A DNA stretch of 64,000 nucleotides, from positions 1 to 64,000 of the forward strand of contig DAIUEJ010000008.1 in NCBI GenBank assembly GCA_036845225.1, given 5' to 3'. This DNA comes from FEN-680 sp036845225. Lineage in GTDB: Bacteria > Actinomycetota > Geothermincolia > Fen-727 > Anoxymicrobiaceae. This document shows positions 8,514 through 18,350 of this stretch, in pieces. The position numbers and the translations under genes were made by a program. The notes below the pieces were generated by a model that saw nothing but the letters and a program-made list of their open reading frames with translations, was not told where the DNA came from and did no database searches. Every line of letters begins with the position of its first letter. The stretch's first letter is position 1.

Positions 8514-9431
8514 TCAGCCCTGTTTCCGGGCGTAAAGCAGCATGTTGTAGAACCACGAAGAGGGCACGAACGGGTAGATGCGCTCGTCGAGCCGGTTCAG
8601 CCTGAGGAAGGTCGAATACGACCAGTACCTCCAGCGGAACGTTATGTTCTCCTCTTCGAGCGAGTTCTCTATCGTACGGGTTATCCAGCCCACGAAGCTG
8701 GAGAGGAACTCGTCCGACTCGAAGCGCACCTCCTCGAAGCCCGCGTCCCGCGCCACCCGGCAGACCTGCGCCGGTCGGAAAGTGTGGATGTCGACCACCT
8801 TCTCGAACTCGCGGATCTCGTGGTCGTCATCCGTTGGTGAGCCGCCCCTCCGCAGCCTGGCGGGCACGCCTCCGAAGAAACCGCCCAGCCGTGTGTACAC
8901 CTTGAGCGCCGCCTGGGTGCCGTTGCGCGCGACCTGCCCCATGATGTCCCCCATCCTGGTGGGCTCGCCGGCGAGCATGCAGATCCCACCGGGCTTGAGA
9001 ACGCGGTGGATCTCGGAGAGCGCTTTCGAGATGTCAGGGATGTGGTGCAGGATGGCGTGGCCGATCACCATGTCGAACTCTTCGTCAGGGTAGTCCAGCA
9101 GCTCGAGCTCCGACTGCTTCGCCCGGACCTCGATTCCCAGCTCACGGGCGTTTCTCACGCAGGTGTCGACCATTCCCTGGCTGATGTCACACGCGTAGAG
9201 CTCGCCGACGAGGTCGTCGTAGAGGCAGAGGTTCAGCCCGACATAACCGGTCCCGCAACCGACCTCCAGGAGCTTCTCGACGCGCGGGAACGGCCCGCCG
9301 AGGGCTTTTTCGAACTTGCCGCGCACGCGCATCGCGTTCTCGCGGTCGTATTGGATGCCCCACTTCTTGTCGTACTGGTCACTCTCGACATCGTGGAACA
9401 GCTCGTTGGCTTTTCGCAGGTCGACGTCCAT
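8514..9431 (-). CDS. Class I SAM-dependent methyltransferase
   Basis: Motif I is LLEVGCGTGYVGLNL (around 46-60 from the chosen start), followed by ACDISQGMVD, the post-I acidic residue, and HAILHHIPDISKALSEIHRV, typical of UbiE/Methyltransf_11 enzymes. The C-terminal ~100 residues are less conserved, with several aromatic residues (RWRYWSYSTF). The ATG at 9431 is preferred because upstream residues look non-coding and an extended -10 element sits exactly seven bases before it. No ribosome-binding site is visible, so the mRNA may be leaderless. It heads the operon with the acyltransferase and galT. The substrate is unknown. Confidence 0.8.
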   Translation of the reverse strand: MDVDLRKANELFHDVESDQYDKKWGIQYDRENAMRVRGKFEKALGGPFPRVEKLLEVGCGTGYVGLNLCLYDDLVGELYACDISQGMVDTCVRNARELGIEVRAKQSELELLDYPDEEFDMVIGHAILHHIPDISKALSEIHRVLKPGGICMLAGEPTRMGDIMGQVARNGTQAALKVYTRLGGFFGGVPARLRRGGSPTDDDHEIREFEKVVDIHTFRPAQVCRVARDAGFEEVRFESDEFLSSFVGWITRTIENSLEEENITFRWRYWSYSTFLRLNRLDERIYPFVPSSWFYNMLLYARKQG

Positions 9432-9438
9432 AGCGCAA

Positions 9439-9449
9439 ATGATAGCACA
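9439..9449 (-). promoter_or_regulatory. Extended -10 promoter, probable leaderless start
   Basis: On the minus strand the sequence is TGTGCTATCAT, a TG-extended -10 hexamer (TATCAT). Seven bases separate it from the ATG at 9431, so transcription would start at or next to the first codon. No Shine-Dalgarno is present. No good -35 is seen, as is common for extended -10 promoters. Confidence 0.45.
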
Positions 9450-9531
9450 GGGTCTGCTTGGTTCAGCGATGTTGCATCTCTTCGAGACGCACCACCGCTG
9501 TGAGGTTTGAGGCGCCAATGCGCCGTGTGGT

Positions 9532-9582
9532 CAGGATAAATCCTGCCCAATGTGCAGACGCCGGGCACATGGCCCGGCGTCT
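9532..9582. repeat. Two adjacent hairpins in an intergenic region
   Basis: CAGGA-taaa-TCCTG (9532-9545) is followed by an 11-bp stem AGACGCCGGGC/GCCCGGCGTCT (9556-9582) with a short loop. No T-run follows on either strand, so it is not a classic intrinsic terminator. It lies after the stop of the acyl-CoA dehydrogenase and before the methyltransferase promoter, and may stabilise or end transcripts. The phrase GCCCAATG near a GCCGGGC palindrome recurs near 14730. Confidence 0.5.
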
Positions 9583-9615
9583 ACCGCCGTGTCTTCTCCA
9601 AGAGTCAGTATCTTG

Positions 9616-10806
9616 TTACTGCTTGTACTCCTTGAGTCCCATCAGGTTCGCGGCGAGCACGAGGCGCTGGATCTGCGCGGTGCCCTCGTAGATCTGCATG
9701 ATCTTCGCGTCCCTCATGTACTTCTCGACCGGATAGTCCTTCATGTACCCGGAGCCACCCATTACCTGGATGGCGTCCACCGTGACCTTCATGGCCATGT
9801 CGCCACAGAACGCCTTCGCGATCGAGGAGGCTGTCGAGAGCTTGCGCGCCGAGGCCTTGTCGCCCTCGGCTGCCTTGGTGGCCAGGTGTCCGGCGTGGTA
9901 GTACAGGTCGCGCCCGGCCGCGATTCCCATCAGCATGTCGGTGAGCATGAAGCTTATAGCCTGGTTCATGATGACAGGCTGGCCGAACTGCACGCGCTCC
10001 TTCGAGTACGCCAGCGACTCCTCGAAAGCCGCACGCGCGACGCCGACGGCGAGGGCTGCGACGCCCGCACGCGTCTGGTCCAGCGTCTGCATGACGATGT
10101 AGAACGCCTTACCTACGTCGCCCAACTGGTCTTCCTTGGGGACCTTGACGTTGTCGAGGAACACTTCGGCGGTATGGGAAGCGCGGATACCAAGCTTGTC
10201 CTCGTGCTTGCCCATGCTCACGCCCTCGTAGTCTCCGCCCACTATGAAGCCGGCGAGGCCCCTGTAACCCTTCTCGGGGTCAGTGTTCGCGAAGATGGTG
10301 TAGACGTCTGCGATACCGCCGTTGGTGATGAAGCACTTGCTCCCGTTGAGCACCCAGTGGTCACCCTTGTCCGTGGCTGTGGTCTTGATGCCGGCCACGT
10401 CGCTGCCCGCCTCGGGCTCGGTCAGGCCGAACGCCGCAAGGCCGGGCTTCTTGGGGTCGCAGAGCGGCGGGAGCCACTTCTGCTTCTGCTCGTCGGTGCC
10501 CGCGATAAGGATCGGGGCGGTGGCGAGGTTGTTGGCGCCGATGCTCGTCGCCAGGCCGGCGCAGCCCCATGACAGCTCCTCGAAGACCATCGCGCTCGTC
10601 AGCGGGTCGAGGCCGCCTCCGCCGTACTCATCAGGGATGCCGGCGGTCGGGAGGCCCGCCTGCGCGGCCTTGGGAAGGATGAGGTCCTTAGGGAACTCAC
10701 CTTTCACGTCCCACTCAGCAGCGATCGGTCGCAGCTCGTTCAGTGCAAAGTCGTGCGCCATGTCGACGGCGGCTCTCTGCTCTTCAGTCAACTCAAAATC
10801 AATCAC
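9616..10806 (-). CDS. Acyl-CoA dehydrogenase, short/branched-chain type
   Basis: This 396-residue FAD enzyme oxidises an acyl-CoA to the 2-enoyl-CoA and passes electrons to ETF. Visible signatures are FGLTEPEAGSD (FAD/substrate loop), CFITNGG, YPVEKYMRDAKIMQIYEGTA with the catalytic Glu of the short-chain type in YEGT, and KERVQFGQPV. Length and domain order are normal. GGAGG precedes the ATG. It lies downstream of an enoyl-CoA hydratase and a mutase pair, with gaps of about 100-200 bases, so the genes may be separately transcribed but one pathway. Chain length and branching preference cannot be fixed from sequence. Confidence 0.9.
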   Translation of the reverse strand: MIDFELTEEQRAAVDMAHDFALNELRPIAAEWDVKGEFPKDLILPKAAQAGLPTAGIPDEYGGGGLDPLTSAMVFEELSWGCAGLATSIGANNLATAPILIAGTDEQKQKWLPPLCDPKKPGLAAFGLTEPEAGSDVAGIKTTATDKGDHWVLNGSKCFITNGGIADVYTIFANTDPEKGYRGLAGFIVGGDYEGVSMGKHEDKLGIRASHTAEVFLDNVKVPKEDQLGDVGKAFYIVMQTLDQTRAGVAALAVGVARAAFEESLAYSKERVQFGQPVIMNQAISFMLTDMLMGIAAGRDLYYHAGHLATKAAEGDKASARKLSTASSIAKAFCGDMAMKVTVDAIQVMGGSGYMKDYPVEKYMRDAKIMQIYEGTAQIQRLVLAANLMGLKEYKQ

Positions 10807-10829
10807 TCTTGTCCTCCTTTCAAACCAAC

Positions 10830-10840
10830 CAACTCGGTTG
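10830..10840. promoter_or_regulatory. Possible operator palindrome upstream of acyl-CoA dehydrogenase
   Basis: CAAC-TCG-GTTG lies 24 bases before the acyl-CoA dehydrogenase start, next to its ribosome site. Short palindromes of this kind are bound by TetR-family regulators of fatty acid genes, and a TetR gene is in this window. The assignment is a guess. Confidence 0.2.
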
Positions 10841-10910
10841 TTGTCGAATGCAAACCCGGGTTATTCTATCTTTTCGCAGGCTAAGTCGCCAGCGGTCCGG
10901 ACCTGCGCGA

Positions 10911-11708
10911 TTATTTACCCTTGAACTCCGCCTGCCCCGGCCCCTTCTCGATGAAGGTCTTCATGCCGACCTTCTGGTCCTCGGTCGAGAAGCAGAGCGC
11001 GATACCCTGCGCCTCGATGACCAGGCCTTCGGTGATGGAGCAGTTCATGCCGCTGTTGACGGCGCGCTTCGCCATGGCCAACGCGAACGGCGGGTGCTTG
11101 GTCGCATAACGCTTCGCGACCTTCTGGGCCTCAGCGATCACAGCCGCCCCGTCGCCCTCCACGACCCTGTCGACGAGCCCGTACTCGTGGGCTCTCTTCG
11201 CGTCGTAGAAGCGCCCGGAGAATATGAGCTCCTTCGCCTTGGCCGGCCCGATGAGGCGCGGGAGCCTCTGTGTGCCGCCGGCGCCGGGTATGATGCCCAG
11301 CAGGATCTCCGGGACTCCGATCTGGGCGGTCTCGCCCGCGAAGCGCCAGTCGCAGGCCAGGGCTAGCTCACAGCCGCCCCCGAGGGCAAAGCCGTTTATC
11401 GCCGCGATGACCGGCTTCATGACGTTCTCGAGCCTGTTCAGCGCGCCCTGGGCGCCACCGATGATCTTGGACACCAGGATCGGGGTGGCCTCGGCCATCT
11501 CCTTGATGTCCGCTCCTGCGGCGAACACTTTCTCGCCCCCGGTGACCACCACGGCGCGGACCCCGTCGTCGAACTGGAGCTCGGCTGCGCATTCGCCGAT
11601 CTCGATGAAGACCTGGGCGTTAAGGGCGTTTACCTTGCCGCGTTCGAGGCGCACGGTAGCGACGTAATCTTCTATCGTGACCTTCAGGAATTCGAAATCA
11701 TATGCCAT
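10911..11708 (-). CDS. Enoyl-CoA hydratase (crotonase family)
   Basis: The 265-residue protein shows the crotonase oxyanion segment FALGGGCELALACDWR and the second catalytic region VPEILLGIIPGAGGTQRLPR. Both glutamates of true hydratases (rat Glu144 and Glu164 equivalents) are present, so hydration of 2-enoyl-CoA is likely. The start is the ATG at 11708, preceded by GGAGG at a suitable distance; sequence farther upstream looks non-coding and contains a repeat element. It probably works with the acyl-CoA dehydrogenase located 104 bases downstream. Confidence 0.9.
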   Translation of the reverse strand: MAYDFEFLKVTIEDYVATVRLERGKVNALNAQVFIEIGECAAELQFDDGVRAVVVTGGEKVFAAGADIKEMAEATPILVSKIIGGAQGALNRLENVMKPVIAAINGFALGGGCELALACDWRFAGETAQIGVPEILLGIIPGAGGTQRLPRLIGPAKAKELIFSGRFYDAKRAHEYGLVDRVVEGDGAAVIAEAQKVAKRYATKHPPFALAMAKRAVNSGMNCSITEGLVIEAQGIALCFSTEDQKVGMKTFIEKGPGQAEFKGK

Positions 11709-11760
11709 CCACAACACCTCCACATATCGAACGAGCCCGAGCAGCAACAATTCTATAAGA

Positions 11761-11903
11761 GGGGTCAGGCACCGTCCACCTTTTTGTCCACCCGAACACG
11801 CCAACAAACCCTCCGGTCTTCCTCAAAGCGGCACAATCGGTATGTGGAGAGCACGAAGCGAGTAATTGAAAGGTGGACAAAAGGGTGGACTGTGCCTGAC
11901 CCC
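11761..11903. repeat. Long inverted repeat of the GGTGCCTGACCCC family
   Basis: Left arm 11761-11792 and right arm 11872-11903 are complementary over 32 bases with two mismatches, separated by about 79 bases. The outer part of each arm is the family core (GGGGTCAGGCAC); the inner part is a GTCCACC motif repeated twice. It lies between an enoyl-CoA hydratase start and a mutase small-subunit stop. The arm words differ from other family members. Confidence 0.8.
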
Positions 11904-11917
11904 TCCAGAACCCCTGC

Positions 11918-12310
11918 TCAGAGGGAGCGGACGAAATCGACTATCTCTGAAGTCGTCGTCCCCGGCGTGAACAGCTTCGCCACGCCTTTGGACTCCAGCT
12001 CTGCGACGTCTTCCTCGGGGATGATGCCGCCCCCGATGACCTTGATATCGGAGGCTCCCCGCTCGCGGAGCATCTCGACGACCTTCGGGAACGCGGTCAT
12101 GTGGGCGCCGGACAGTATCGAGAGGCCCACCACGTCGACGTCTTCGTCGATGGCAGCCTGGACGATCTGCTCGGGGGTCTGGTGCAATCCCAGGTAGATG
12201 ACCTCCATCCCCGCGTCCCTGAGCGCGCGCGCGACGACCTTGGCCCCGCGGTCGTGCCCGTCCAGGCCCGGCTTCGCCACCAGCACTCTCTGCGTCTTCT
12301 TGTCGCTCAC
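11918..12310 (-). CDS. Acyl-CoA mutase small (cobalamin-binding) subunit
   Basis: The 130-residue protein is a stand-alone B12-binding domain. GLDGHDRG near 15-22 holds the DxHxxG motif whose His is the lower axial cobalt ligand. LSILSGAHM and IGGGIIPEED are the other cobalamin-contacting segments of the methylmalonyl-CoA mutase family. It pairs with the catalytic subunit 77 bases upstream in the transcript; a tandem GC palindrome sits in that gap. Such split subunits occur in archaeal and actinobacterial methylmalonyl-, isobutyryl- and hydroxyisobutyryl-CoA mutases. Confidence 0.92.
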   Translation of the reverse strand: MSDKKTQRVLVAKPGLDGHDRGAKVVARALRDAGMEVIYLGLHQTPEQIVQAAIDEDVDVVGLSILSGAHMTAFPKVVEMLRERGASDIKVIGGGIIPEEDVAELESKGVAKLFTPGTTTSEIVDFVRSL

Positions 12311-12330
12311 ATCGTCTCCTGATCTTCATC

Positions 12331-12382
12331 TGCCGGCGGGACGCCGGCGCTACGTTTCTCTGCCGGCGGGACGCCGGCGCTA
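12331..12382. repeat. Tandem pair of CGCCGGCGTCCCGCCGGC palindromic repeats
   Basis: Two copies (12331-12352 and 12361-12382, period 30), written on this strand as TGCCGGCGGGACGCCGGCG and so inverted relative to 1034. They lie between the two mutase subunit genes, five bases beyond the large-subunit stop. A hairpin here could separate or stabilise the two coding segments of the mRNA. Confidence 0.9.
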
Positions 12383-12387
12383 CGTAA

Positions 12388-14046
<1,659 letters not shown>

Positions 14047-14047
14047 A

Positions 14048-14569
14048 TCAGAACTCGATCCCTTCCCGCATGGGAACGCCTTTGTCGTAGCAGTGCCGCA
14101 CGTTCTTCATCTCGGTTATGAGGTCGGCGCGCTCGCAGAACTCCGCGGGCGCGTACCTGCCGGTGAGGACGATCTCGACGCCTTGCGGGCGCCCGTCGAT
14201 GAGTGGCAGGACCTCATCCACGGTGAGTACGCCCAGCTCGATTGCCACGTTGACCTCGTCCAGGATGACGATGTCCCACTCGCCGCTCATGATAGCCTCG
14301 CGCGCCTGATCCAGTCCCTTGTGCGCCAGCTCGAGGTCTTCCGGTGAAGGCTCGCCTTTCTTCACAAAAGTGTCCAGCCCCGACTGGATGAGGGTGAAGC
14401 TGTCCGCGAGCTTCTTCGCGGTCTCGACCTCCCCGTAGTGGCGGCCTTTGAGGAACTGGACCATGTAGACCTTGAAGCCCTTGCCGATCGCGCGCATGGC
14501 GAGGCCTATCGCCGCGGTGGTCTTGCCTTTACCGTCCCCCGTATATACCTGTACGAGCCCTTTTTCCAC
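14048..14569 (-). CDS. cobO: Corrinoid (cob(I)alamin) adenosyltransferase, CobO/BtuR type
   Basis: It transfers the adenosyl group of ATP to Co(I) corrinoid to give adenosylcobalamin. The N-terminal P-loop VYTGDGKGKTTAA (residues 9-21) and WDIVILDEVNVAIELG are diagnostic of the CobA/CobO/BtuR family. I chose the GTG at 14569, preceded by GGGGGG at close range; a longer frame adds 20 residues without similarity. This gives 173 residues, the usual length. It is the first gene of a transcript continuing into the mutase large subunit, so cofactor supply and enzyme are co-expressed. Confidence 0.92.
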   Translation of the reverse strand: MEKGLVQVYTGDGKGKTTAAIGLAMRAIGKGFKVYMVQFLKGRHYGEVETAKKLADSFTLIQSGLDTFVKKGEPSPEDLELAHKGLDQAREAIMSGEWDIVILDEVNVAIELGVLTVDEVLPLIDGRPQGVEIVLTGRYAPAEFCERADLITEMKNVRHCYDKGVPMREGIEF

Positions 14570-14644
14570 GAGCCCCCCTCGCAGCCCGAAGAGGCGCGAG
14601 CACGCGTTCTTTCCGGACACCATCACCACCTCCGGGCCTCGAAA

Positions 14645-14653
14645 AGTATATCA
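14645..14653 (-). promoter_or_regulatory. Extended -10 promoter for cobO/mutase operon
   Basis: On the minus strand TGATATACT carries a TG-extended -10 hexamer TATACT, about 75 bases before the chosen cobO start. No convincing -35 is visible. No B12-riboswitch box is seen in the leader. Confidence 0.35.
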
Positions 14654-14820
14654 AAAACGCGTGAGAGAACGGGATGGAGGGTATGCGCGTCGAATTATAT
14701 GTGAGGCTCGCTCGATGCTGGGCGAGCCTCGCCCAATGCCGGGCGCCCGGGCCCGGCGGCCTGCTCGAACAAGCGGAGAGTGATTTGAAGGTCGGTACGT
14801 TGCCCGTAAAACAGACCGTG

Positions 14821-15891
14821 ATGAGCCACAGGCGGCTCAAGAAGACATACCTGTACGTGAGGCGCGCGAACGCAAAGCGCGTCGTTCTCCTGTTGTCCGG
14901 TTGCTTCCTGGCCGTCGTCCTGGTGACCCTCTTCCTGGTCCTCTTCGTGCAGGACATCGCGCTCTCGGGCAAGGTCTTCCCCGGGGTCACCATCGCCGGG
15001 AACGCCGTGACCGGGATGACGCGCGAACAGGCCGTCGCTGCGGTCAACAACACGGTGGTGGCGAAGATATCCGAGCCCCTGGTCCTCACCCACGGAGACG
15101 ATACCTACAAGCTCAACTTGAGCAAGATCGGCCTCGCGGTGGACGTGAACAAGATGGTCGACGAGGCGATAAAGAAAGGCAAGCAGCAGTTCTTCCTCTC
15201 CCGGATGTGGCGCCGGTTCATGAACAAGCCCCTCAACGCGGGAATACCGGTCATCCTCAAGTACGACCAGGCCCAGCTCAAAGCTTTCATAACGAACATC
15301 GCGAACGACCTCGACTACGCCGCCAGGAGCGCGAGCGTCGACATGTCCAAGGGTTACCCCGTGATCAGCAGCTCGAAGTACGGGCGCAGCGTGCAGGAGA
15401 GCGTGCTGCTCGGCCAGGTCCAGTCCGCGCTGCCCACCGGGAAGCGCAACCTCGTCATCCCCATCGAGACCCTGAAGCCTAAGGTGACCGAGGGGGACAT
15501 CGGGCCGATCGTGGTGATCAAGCAGTCGGAGCACAAGCTCTATCTGTACCAGGGAAGCAAGCTCTCCGACTCGTTCACCTGCGCGGTGGGTCAGCCGAAG
15601 TATCCCACCCCCAACGGCCAGTTCGAGATACTCGACAAGAAGAAGGACCCGTGGTGGTACCCGCCCAAGTCGGACTGGGCGAAGGACAAGAAGCCCATCC
15701 CTCCAGGGCCGGGCAACCCTCTGGGGCCTTACTTCATGGACCTCGGGAACGGGTTCGGCATCCACTCCTCGCCGGACGAAGCGTCCCTCGGCTACTCGGT
15801 CTCGCACGGCTGCGTGAGGCTGTCCGAGTGGAGCGCGCAGCTGGTGTTCAAGGCGGTCAACAAGGGCACGCCGGTCTACATACTCCCTTAA
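14821..15891 (+). CDS. L,D-transpeptidase (YkuD domain), membrane-anchored
   Basis: The protein makes 3-3 peptidoglycan cross-links or attaches proteins to the wall. A signal anchor (VVLLLSGCFLAVVLVTLFLVL) follows a basic N-terminus. A PG_binding_4-like domain covers the middle, and the YkuD catalytic domain is C-terminal, with IHSSPDEASLGYSVSHGCVRL containing catalytic His and Cys at about 329 and 331. The start is uncertain: ATG 14821 is given, but in-frame TTG codons at 14785 and 14800 have better GGAG-like sites. The stop codon lies in the arm of a large palindrome. Located outside the cytoplasmic membrane. Confidence 0.88.
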   Translation: MSHRRLKKTYLYVRRANAKRVVLLLSGCFLAVVLVTLFLVLFVQDIALSGKVFPGVTIAGNAVTGMTREQAVAAVNNTVVAKISEPLVLTHGDDTYKLNLSKIGLAVDVNKMVDEAIKKGKQQFFLSRMWRRFMNKPLNAGIPVILKYDQAQLKAFITNIANDLDYAARSASVDMSKGYPVISSSKYGRSVQESVLLGQVQSALPTGKRNLVIPIETLKPKVTEGDIGPIVVIKQSEHKLYLYQGSKLSDSFTCAVGQPKYPTPNGQFEILDKKKDPWWYPPKSDWAKDKKPIPPGPGNPLGPYFMDLGNGFGIHSSPDEASLGYSVSHGCVRLSEWSAQLVFKAVNKGTPVYILP

Positions 15892-16084
15892 CTTTTTGGG
15901 GTCAGGTCCTTTTTCTTAAGTCGTAAGCGGCCGAGCGATGCACCACTGGGGTCAGGCACCGGTGGTGCATTTTCATGCTTTGATCCAGCACACCTTCTGA
16001 AACGCACCACCGGTGCCTGACCCCAGTGGTGCATCGACACAAATCCAGCGACTTAAGAAAAAGGACCTGACCCCAAAAAGTTAA
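15888..16084. repeat. Nested perfect inverted repeat between convergent genes
   Basis: Outer arms 15888-15923 and 16049-16084 are perfectly complementary over 36 bases (core GGGGTCAGGTCC). Inner arms 15937-15970 and about 16004-16035 are complementary too, each with core GGGGTCAGGCACC, and each inner arm can fold on itself because ATGCACCAC pairs with GTGGTGCAT. Stops of both flanking genes (TAA at 15889-15891 on plus, TAA at 16081-16083 on minus) lie inside the outer arms. It can form a long hairpin or cruciform and very likely ends both transcripts. Confidence 0.92.
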
Positions 16085-16809
16085 GTCGCCGCGATGTTTG
16101 CCAGAGCCACAGCCCCCACGTATTCATCCAGGGCACCGTTGCGCGAGGTGTCGGCGAGCCTCAACGACAGCGGGAAGTAGAGTGCGCCCAGGGACGCGGC
16201 GCCACCGAGGTGCGCGAGTGTCCTGTAGATGAGGTTGCCGGTCACGCCGTCGGGGGCCACGATGCAGTCAGCCCAGGCGAGCGCCTCCTCGATCATGATG
16301 TTGAAGTGGCGGACCCCTTCGAGGCGCGCTACCGACTCTCCCCGCTTGATGCTCCCGGCTATCGCGGCCGACCTGCCGGCGTCCTCGGGCCTGCCCGCTG
16401 AAAGGACGCCGATGCGGGGCTCCCATCCGATCAGGGCGCAGAAATCGCGCATGTCCGATACCAGCCCGCGCATGGCTCTCACGGTCCCGCCTTCGTCTAT
16501 GCCGACCGGGCCGAGCAGAAAAGGCCTGCCGTCGGCAAGCGTCATGAGCGCGATGCGCCGGGCGGCGGGTTTCGGGAAGCGGTCTTTGAGCTCTTTGAGG
16601 AAGAGGTCGGAGGAAAGGGAGCCGCGCACCGCCGCGTCGATGTCGCGGCCGCCCAGGGCATCCAGCATGTCTCCCGGCCGCCGGAACAATTCCAGGCGGC
16701 AGAAGTCCGCCCTCGCCAGCAGCGCCGCCTCGCGCTCGTCGCCGTCGACGAGACCTATGCCAACGGTGACGTCGGCAGAAGTCAAAGCTTTCAGGTCATC
16801 GAGTTCCAT
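16081..16809 (-). CDS. MtxX-like phosphate acyltransferase family protein
   Basis: The 242-residue protein resembles the phosphate acetyl/butyryltransferase fold, particularly the short MtxX subgroup (methanogenesis marker 4): ALAWADCIVAPDGVTGNLIYRTLAHLGGAASLGALYFP is its C-terminal core, read in two pieces. Function is not established for that subgroup. It is next to the acyl-CoA synthetase alpha subunit (gene at 18245), so a role with acyl phosphates or acyl-CoA is conceivable but unproven. The ATG at 16809 lacks a ribosome site; an extended -10 element ends seven bases upstream, suggesting a leaderless mRNA. Its stop is inside the palindrome. Confidence 0.5.
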   Translation of the reverse strand: MELDDLKALTSADVTVGIGLVDGDEREAALLARADFCRLELFRRPGDMLDALGGRDIDAAVRGSLSSDLFLKELKDRFPKPAARRIALMTLADGRPFLLGPVGIDEGGTVRAMRGLVSDMRDFCALIGWEPRIGVLSAGRPEDAGRSAAIAGSIKRGESVARLEGVRHFNIMIEEALAWADCIVAPDGVTGNLIYRTLAHLGGAASLGALYFPLSLRLADTSRNGALDEYVGAVALANIAAT

Positions 16810-16815
16810 GCCAAG

Positions 16816-16824
16816 ACTCTAGCA
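16816..16824 (-). promoter_or_regulatory. Extended -10 promoter, probable leaderless start
   Basis: Minus strand TGCTAGAGT: TG-extended -10 hexamer TAGAGT, with six bases between it and the ATG at 16809. Transcription should begin at the start codon. No Shine-Dalgarno is present. Confidence 0.4.
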
Positions 16825-16859
16825 GACTGGGGGGAACGCATGGTGAGGCGGGCGCCCGG

Positions 16860-18245
16860 TCAATCGACGGGGTGCCTGGCGTAGTGATCGCGCAGGACGG
16901 CGAGGACGTCTATCGCTTCCTCCGGCGTCTCGAATACGGGATAAGACATCCTGCCCTGCACGTCCTTGAAATAGTCGCACTGGGTCAGCAGGGTGAACGC
17001 TATCGGCTTGTCGTGCTTCTTCATCATCTCGCCCAACTGTGGGTAAGGCTCGCGGGACATCTCCGCGTAAGCTCCTTCGTACTTGGCATCCGACCTGCGC
17101 AACAGCACGATGGCAACCCCGTCGATGTCCTCCTGGCCCATGACCTGGTCGACGGCGTACAGGATGGCGTCGGTCGAGTGTATGTCGCCCAGGTCCAGCG
17201 GGTTGCGCAGCCTTATCACGTCGGAGCGCGCGTACTCCTTGAAGCCGGATACCAGGCTCTCGTCGAGAGAGGGGAACACGAAGCCCGCCTTGTAAGCCTG
17301 ATCGGAGAGCATCACCGTGTAGCCGCCGGCCTGTGAGACCACCGCGATGCGGTTGCCCCTCATCGGTGGCATCTCGAAAGCGCGCGCCATGTCCACGAGC
17401 TCGCGTATATCGTCGACCCGGACGATCCCCGCCTGCTTGAGCGCGCCGTCCAGCACCCGGTCGTTGTTGGCGAGCGCGGCTGTGTGGCTCGCTGCGGTCT
17501 TCGCCCCGACCTCCGTGGTGTTCGCTTTGTAGACCAGGATGGGCTTGTCTATCCGCGACGCGACCTCGATGAACTCGCGGCCGCGGACGACGCTCTCCAG
17601 GAACATGCAGATGACTTTCGTGCCCGGGTCGTCTCCGAGGTACTCCAGGAAGTCGAGCTCGTCCATGTTGACTTTATTGCCGACCGAGACGAACTTGTTG
17701 AAGCTCGTGAACGTGTTGTCCAGGAACATGATGAGGCTCATGCCCACGCCCCCGGACTGGCTGATGATGGATATCTTCCCGGGGAGGCGTTTCTTGAAGG
17801 TCAGGAACGGGAGGCACATCCCGTTCTCGGCATTGATGAGCGTGAGGCCGTTCGGCCCGACGAATCTTATCCCGTAAGACGCGGCTTTTTCCTTCACCAG
17901 GCGGGTCAGCTCGTCGCCCTTCTCACCGTATTCGGAGAAGCCCCCGGACGGTATCGCCATCAGCCTGATGCCTTTTTTCGCACACTCGTCCATCACGCCG
18001 GGCACGGCTTTCGCGGGGATGAAAGCCACCGCCAGGTCGACCGGGCCTTCGATGTCCTGAAGCGATGCGTATCCCTTGAGGCCGAGGACGTCCTCTCCGC
18101 GCGGATTGACCGGATAGACCTTGCCGGCATACTCCCAGTTGATGAGGTTCTGGACGATGTTGCGTCCCATGTTGCGGGGGTTGGCCGAAGCGCCGACTAC
18201 CGCGACGCTGTCGGGGTAGAACATTGTCTTTATGTCTTCGTTCAT
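16860..18245 (-). CDS. ADP-forming acyl-CoA synthetase alpha subunit
   Basis: These enzymes make ATP from an acyl-CoA, ADP and phosphate. The 461-residue protein has an N-terminal CoA-binding Rossmann domain (FYPDSVAVVGASANPRNMG), a second domain with ISIISQSGGVG, and the phosphohistidine segment VGAKTAASHTAALANND, where the His carries the phosphoryl group. The ATP-grasp beta domain is absent, so a separate beta subunit is required; a candidate lies at 51329 rather than next door. ATG 18245 is preceded by GAGG. It may conserve energy from the acyl-CoA produced by the surrounding catabolic genes. Confidence 0.85.
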   Translation of the reverse strand: MNEDIKTMFYPDSVAVVGASANPRNMGRNIVQNLINWEYAGKVYPVNPRGEDVLGLKGYASLQDIEGPVDLAVAFIPAKAVPGVMDECAKKGIRLMAIPSGGFSEYGEKGDELTRLVKEKAASYGIRFVGPNGLTLINAENGMCLPFLTFKKRLPGKISIISQSGGVGMSLIMFLDNTFTSFNKFVSVGNKVNMDELDFLEYLGDDPGTKVICMFLESVVRGREFIEVASRIDKPILVYKANTTEVGAKTAASHTAALANNDRVLDGALKQAGIVRVDDIRELVDMARAFEMPPMRGNRIAVVSQAGGYTVMLSDQAYKAGFVFPSLDESLVSGFKEYARSDVIRLRNPLDLGDIHSTDAILYAVDQVMGQEDIDGVAIVLLRRSDAKYEGAYAEMSREPYPQLGEMMKKHDKPIAFTLLTQCDYFKDVQGRMSYPVFETPEEAIDVLAVLRDHYARHPVD

Positions 18246-18297
18246 GCTTGCCTCGTTCAGCCATGACAATGGTGGCAGTAGAAACCGCCACCGGGGC

Positions 18298-18308
18298 ATA
18301 GTATCACA
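18298..18308 (-). promoter_or_regulatory. Extended -10 promoter for acyl-CoA synthetase alpha gene
   Basis: Minus strand TGTGATACTAT: TG-extended hexamer TACTAT. A TTGATT-like -35 lies about 19 bases upstream (18323-18328). It would drive the gene starting at 18245. Confidence 0.4.
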
Positions 18309-18350
18309 CTGGGATAGGGAAAAATCAATTTTGGTGAGGGAGCGCAGGGG

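Noticed and set aside
14570..14820. B12 riboswitch upstream of the adenosyltransferase or mutase
   Set aside because: No cobalamin-box-like sequence was found here, nor upstream of nrdJ or meaB.
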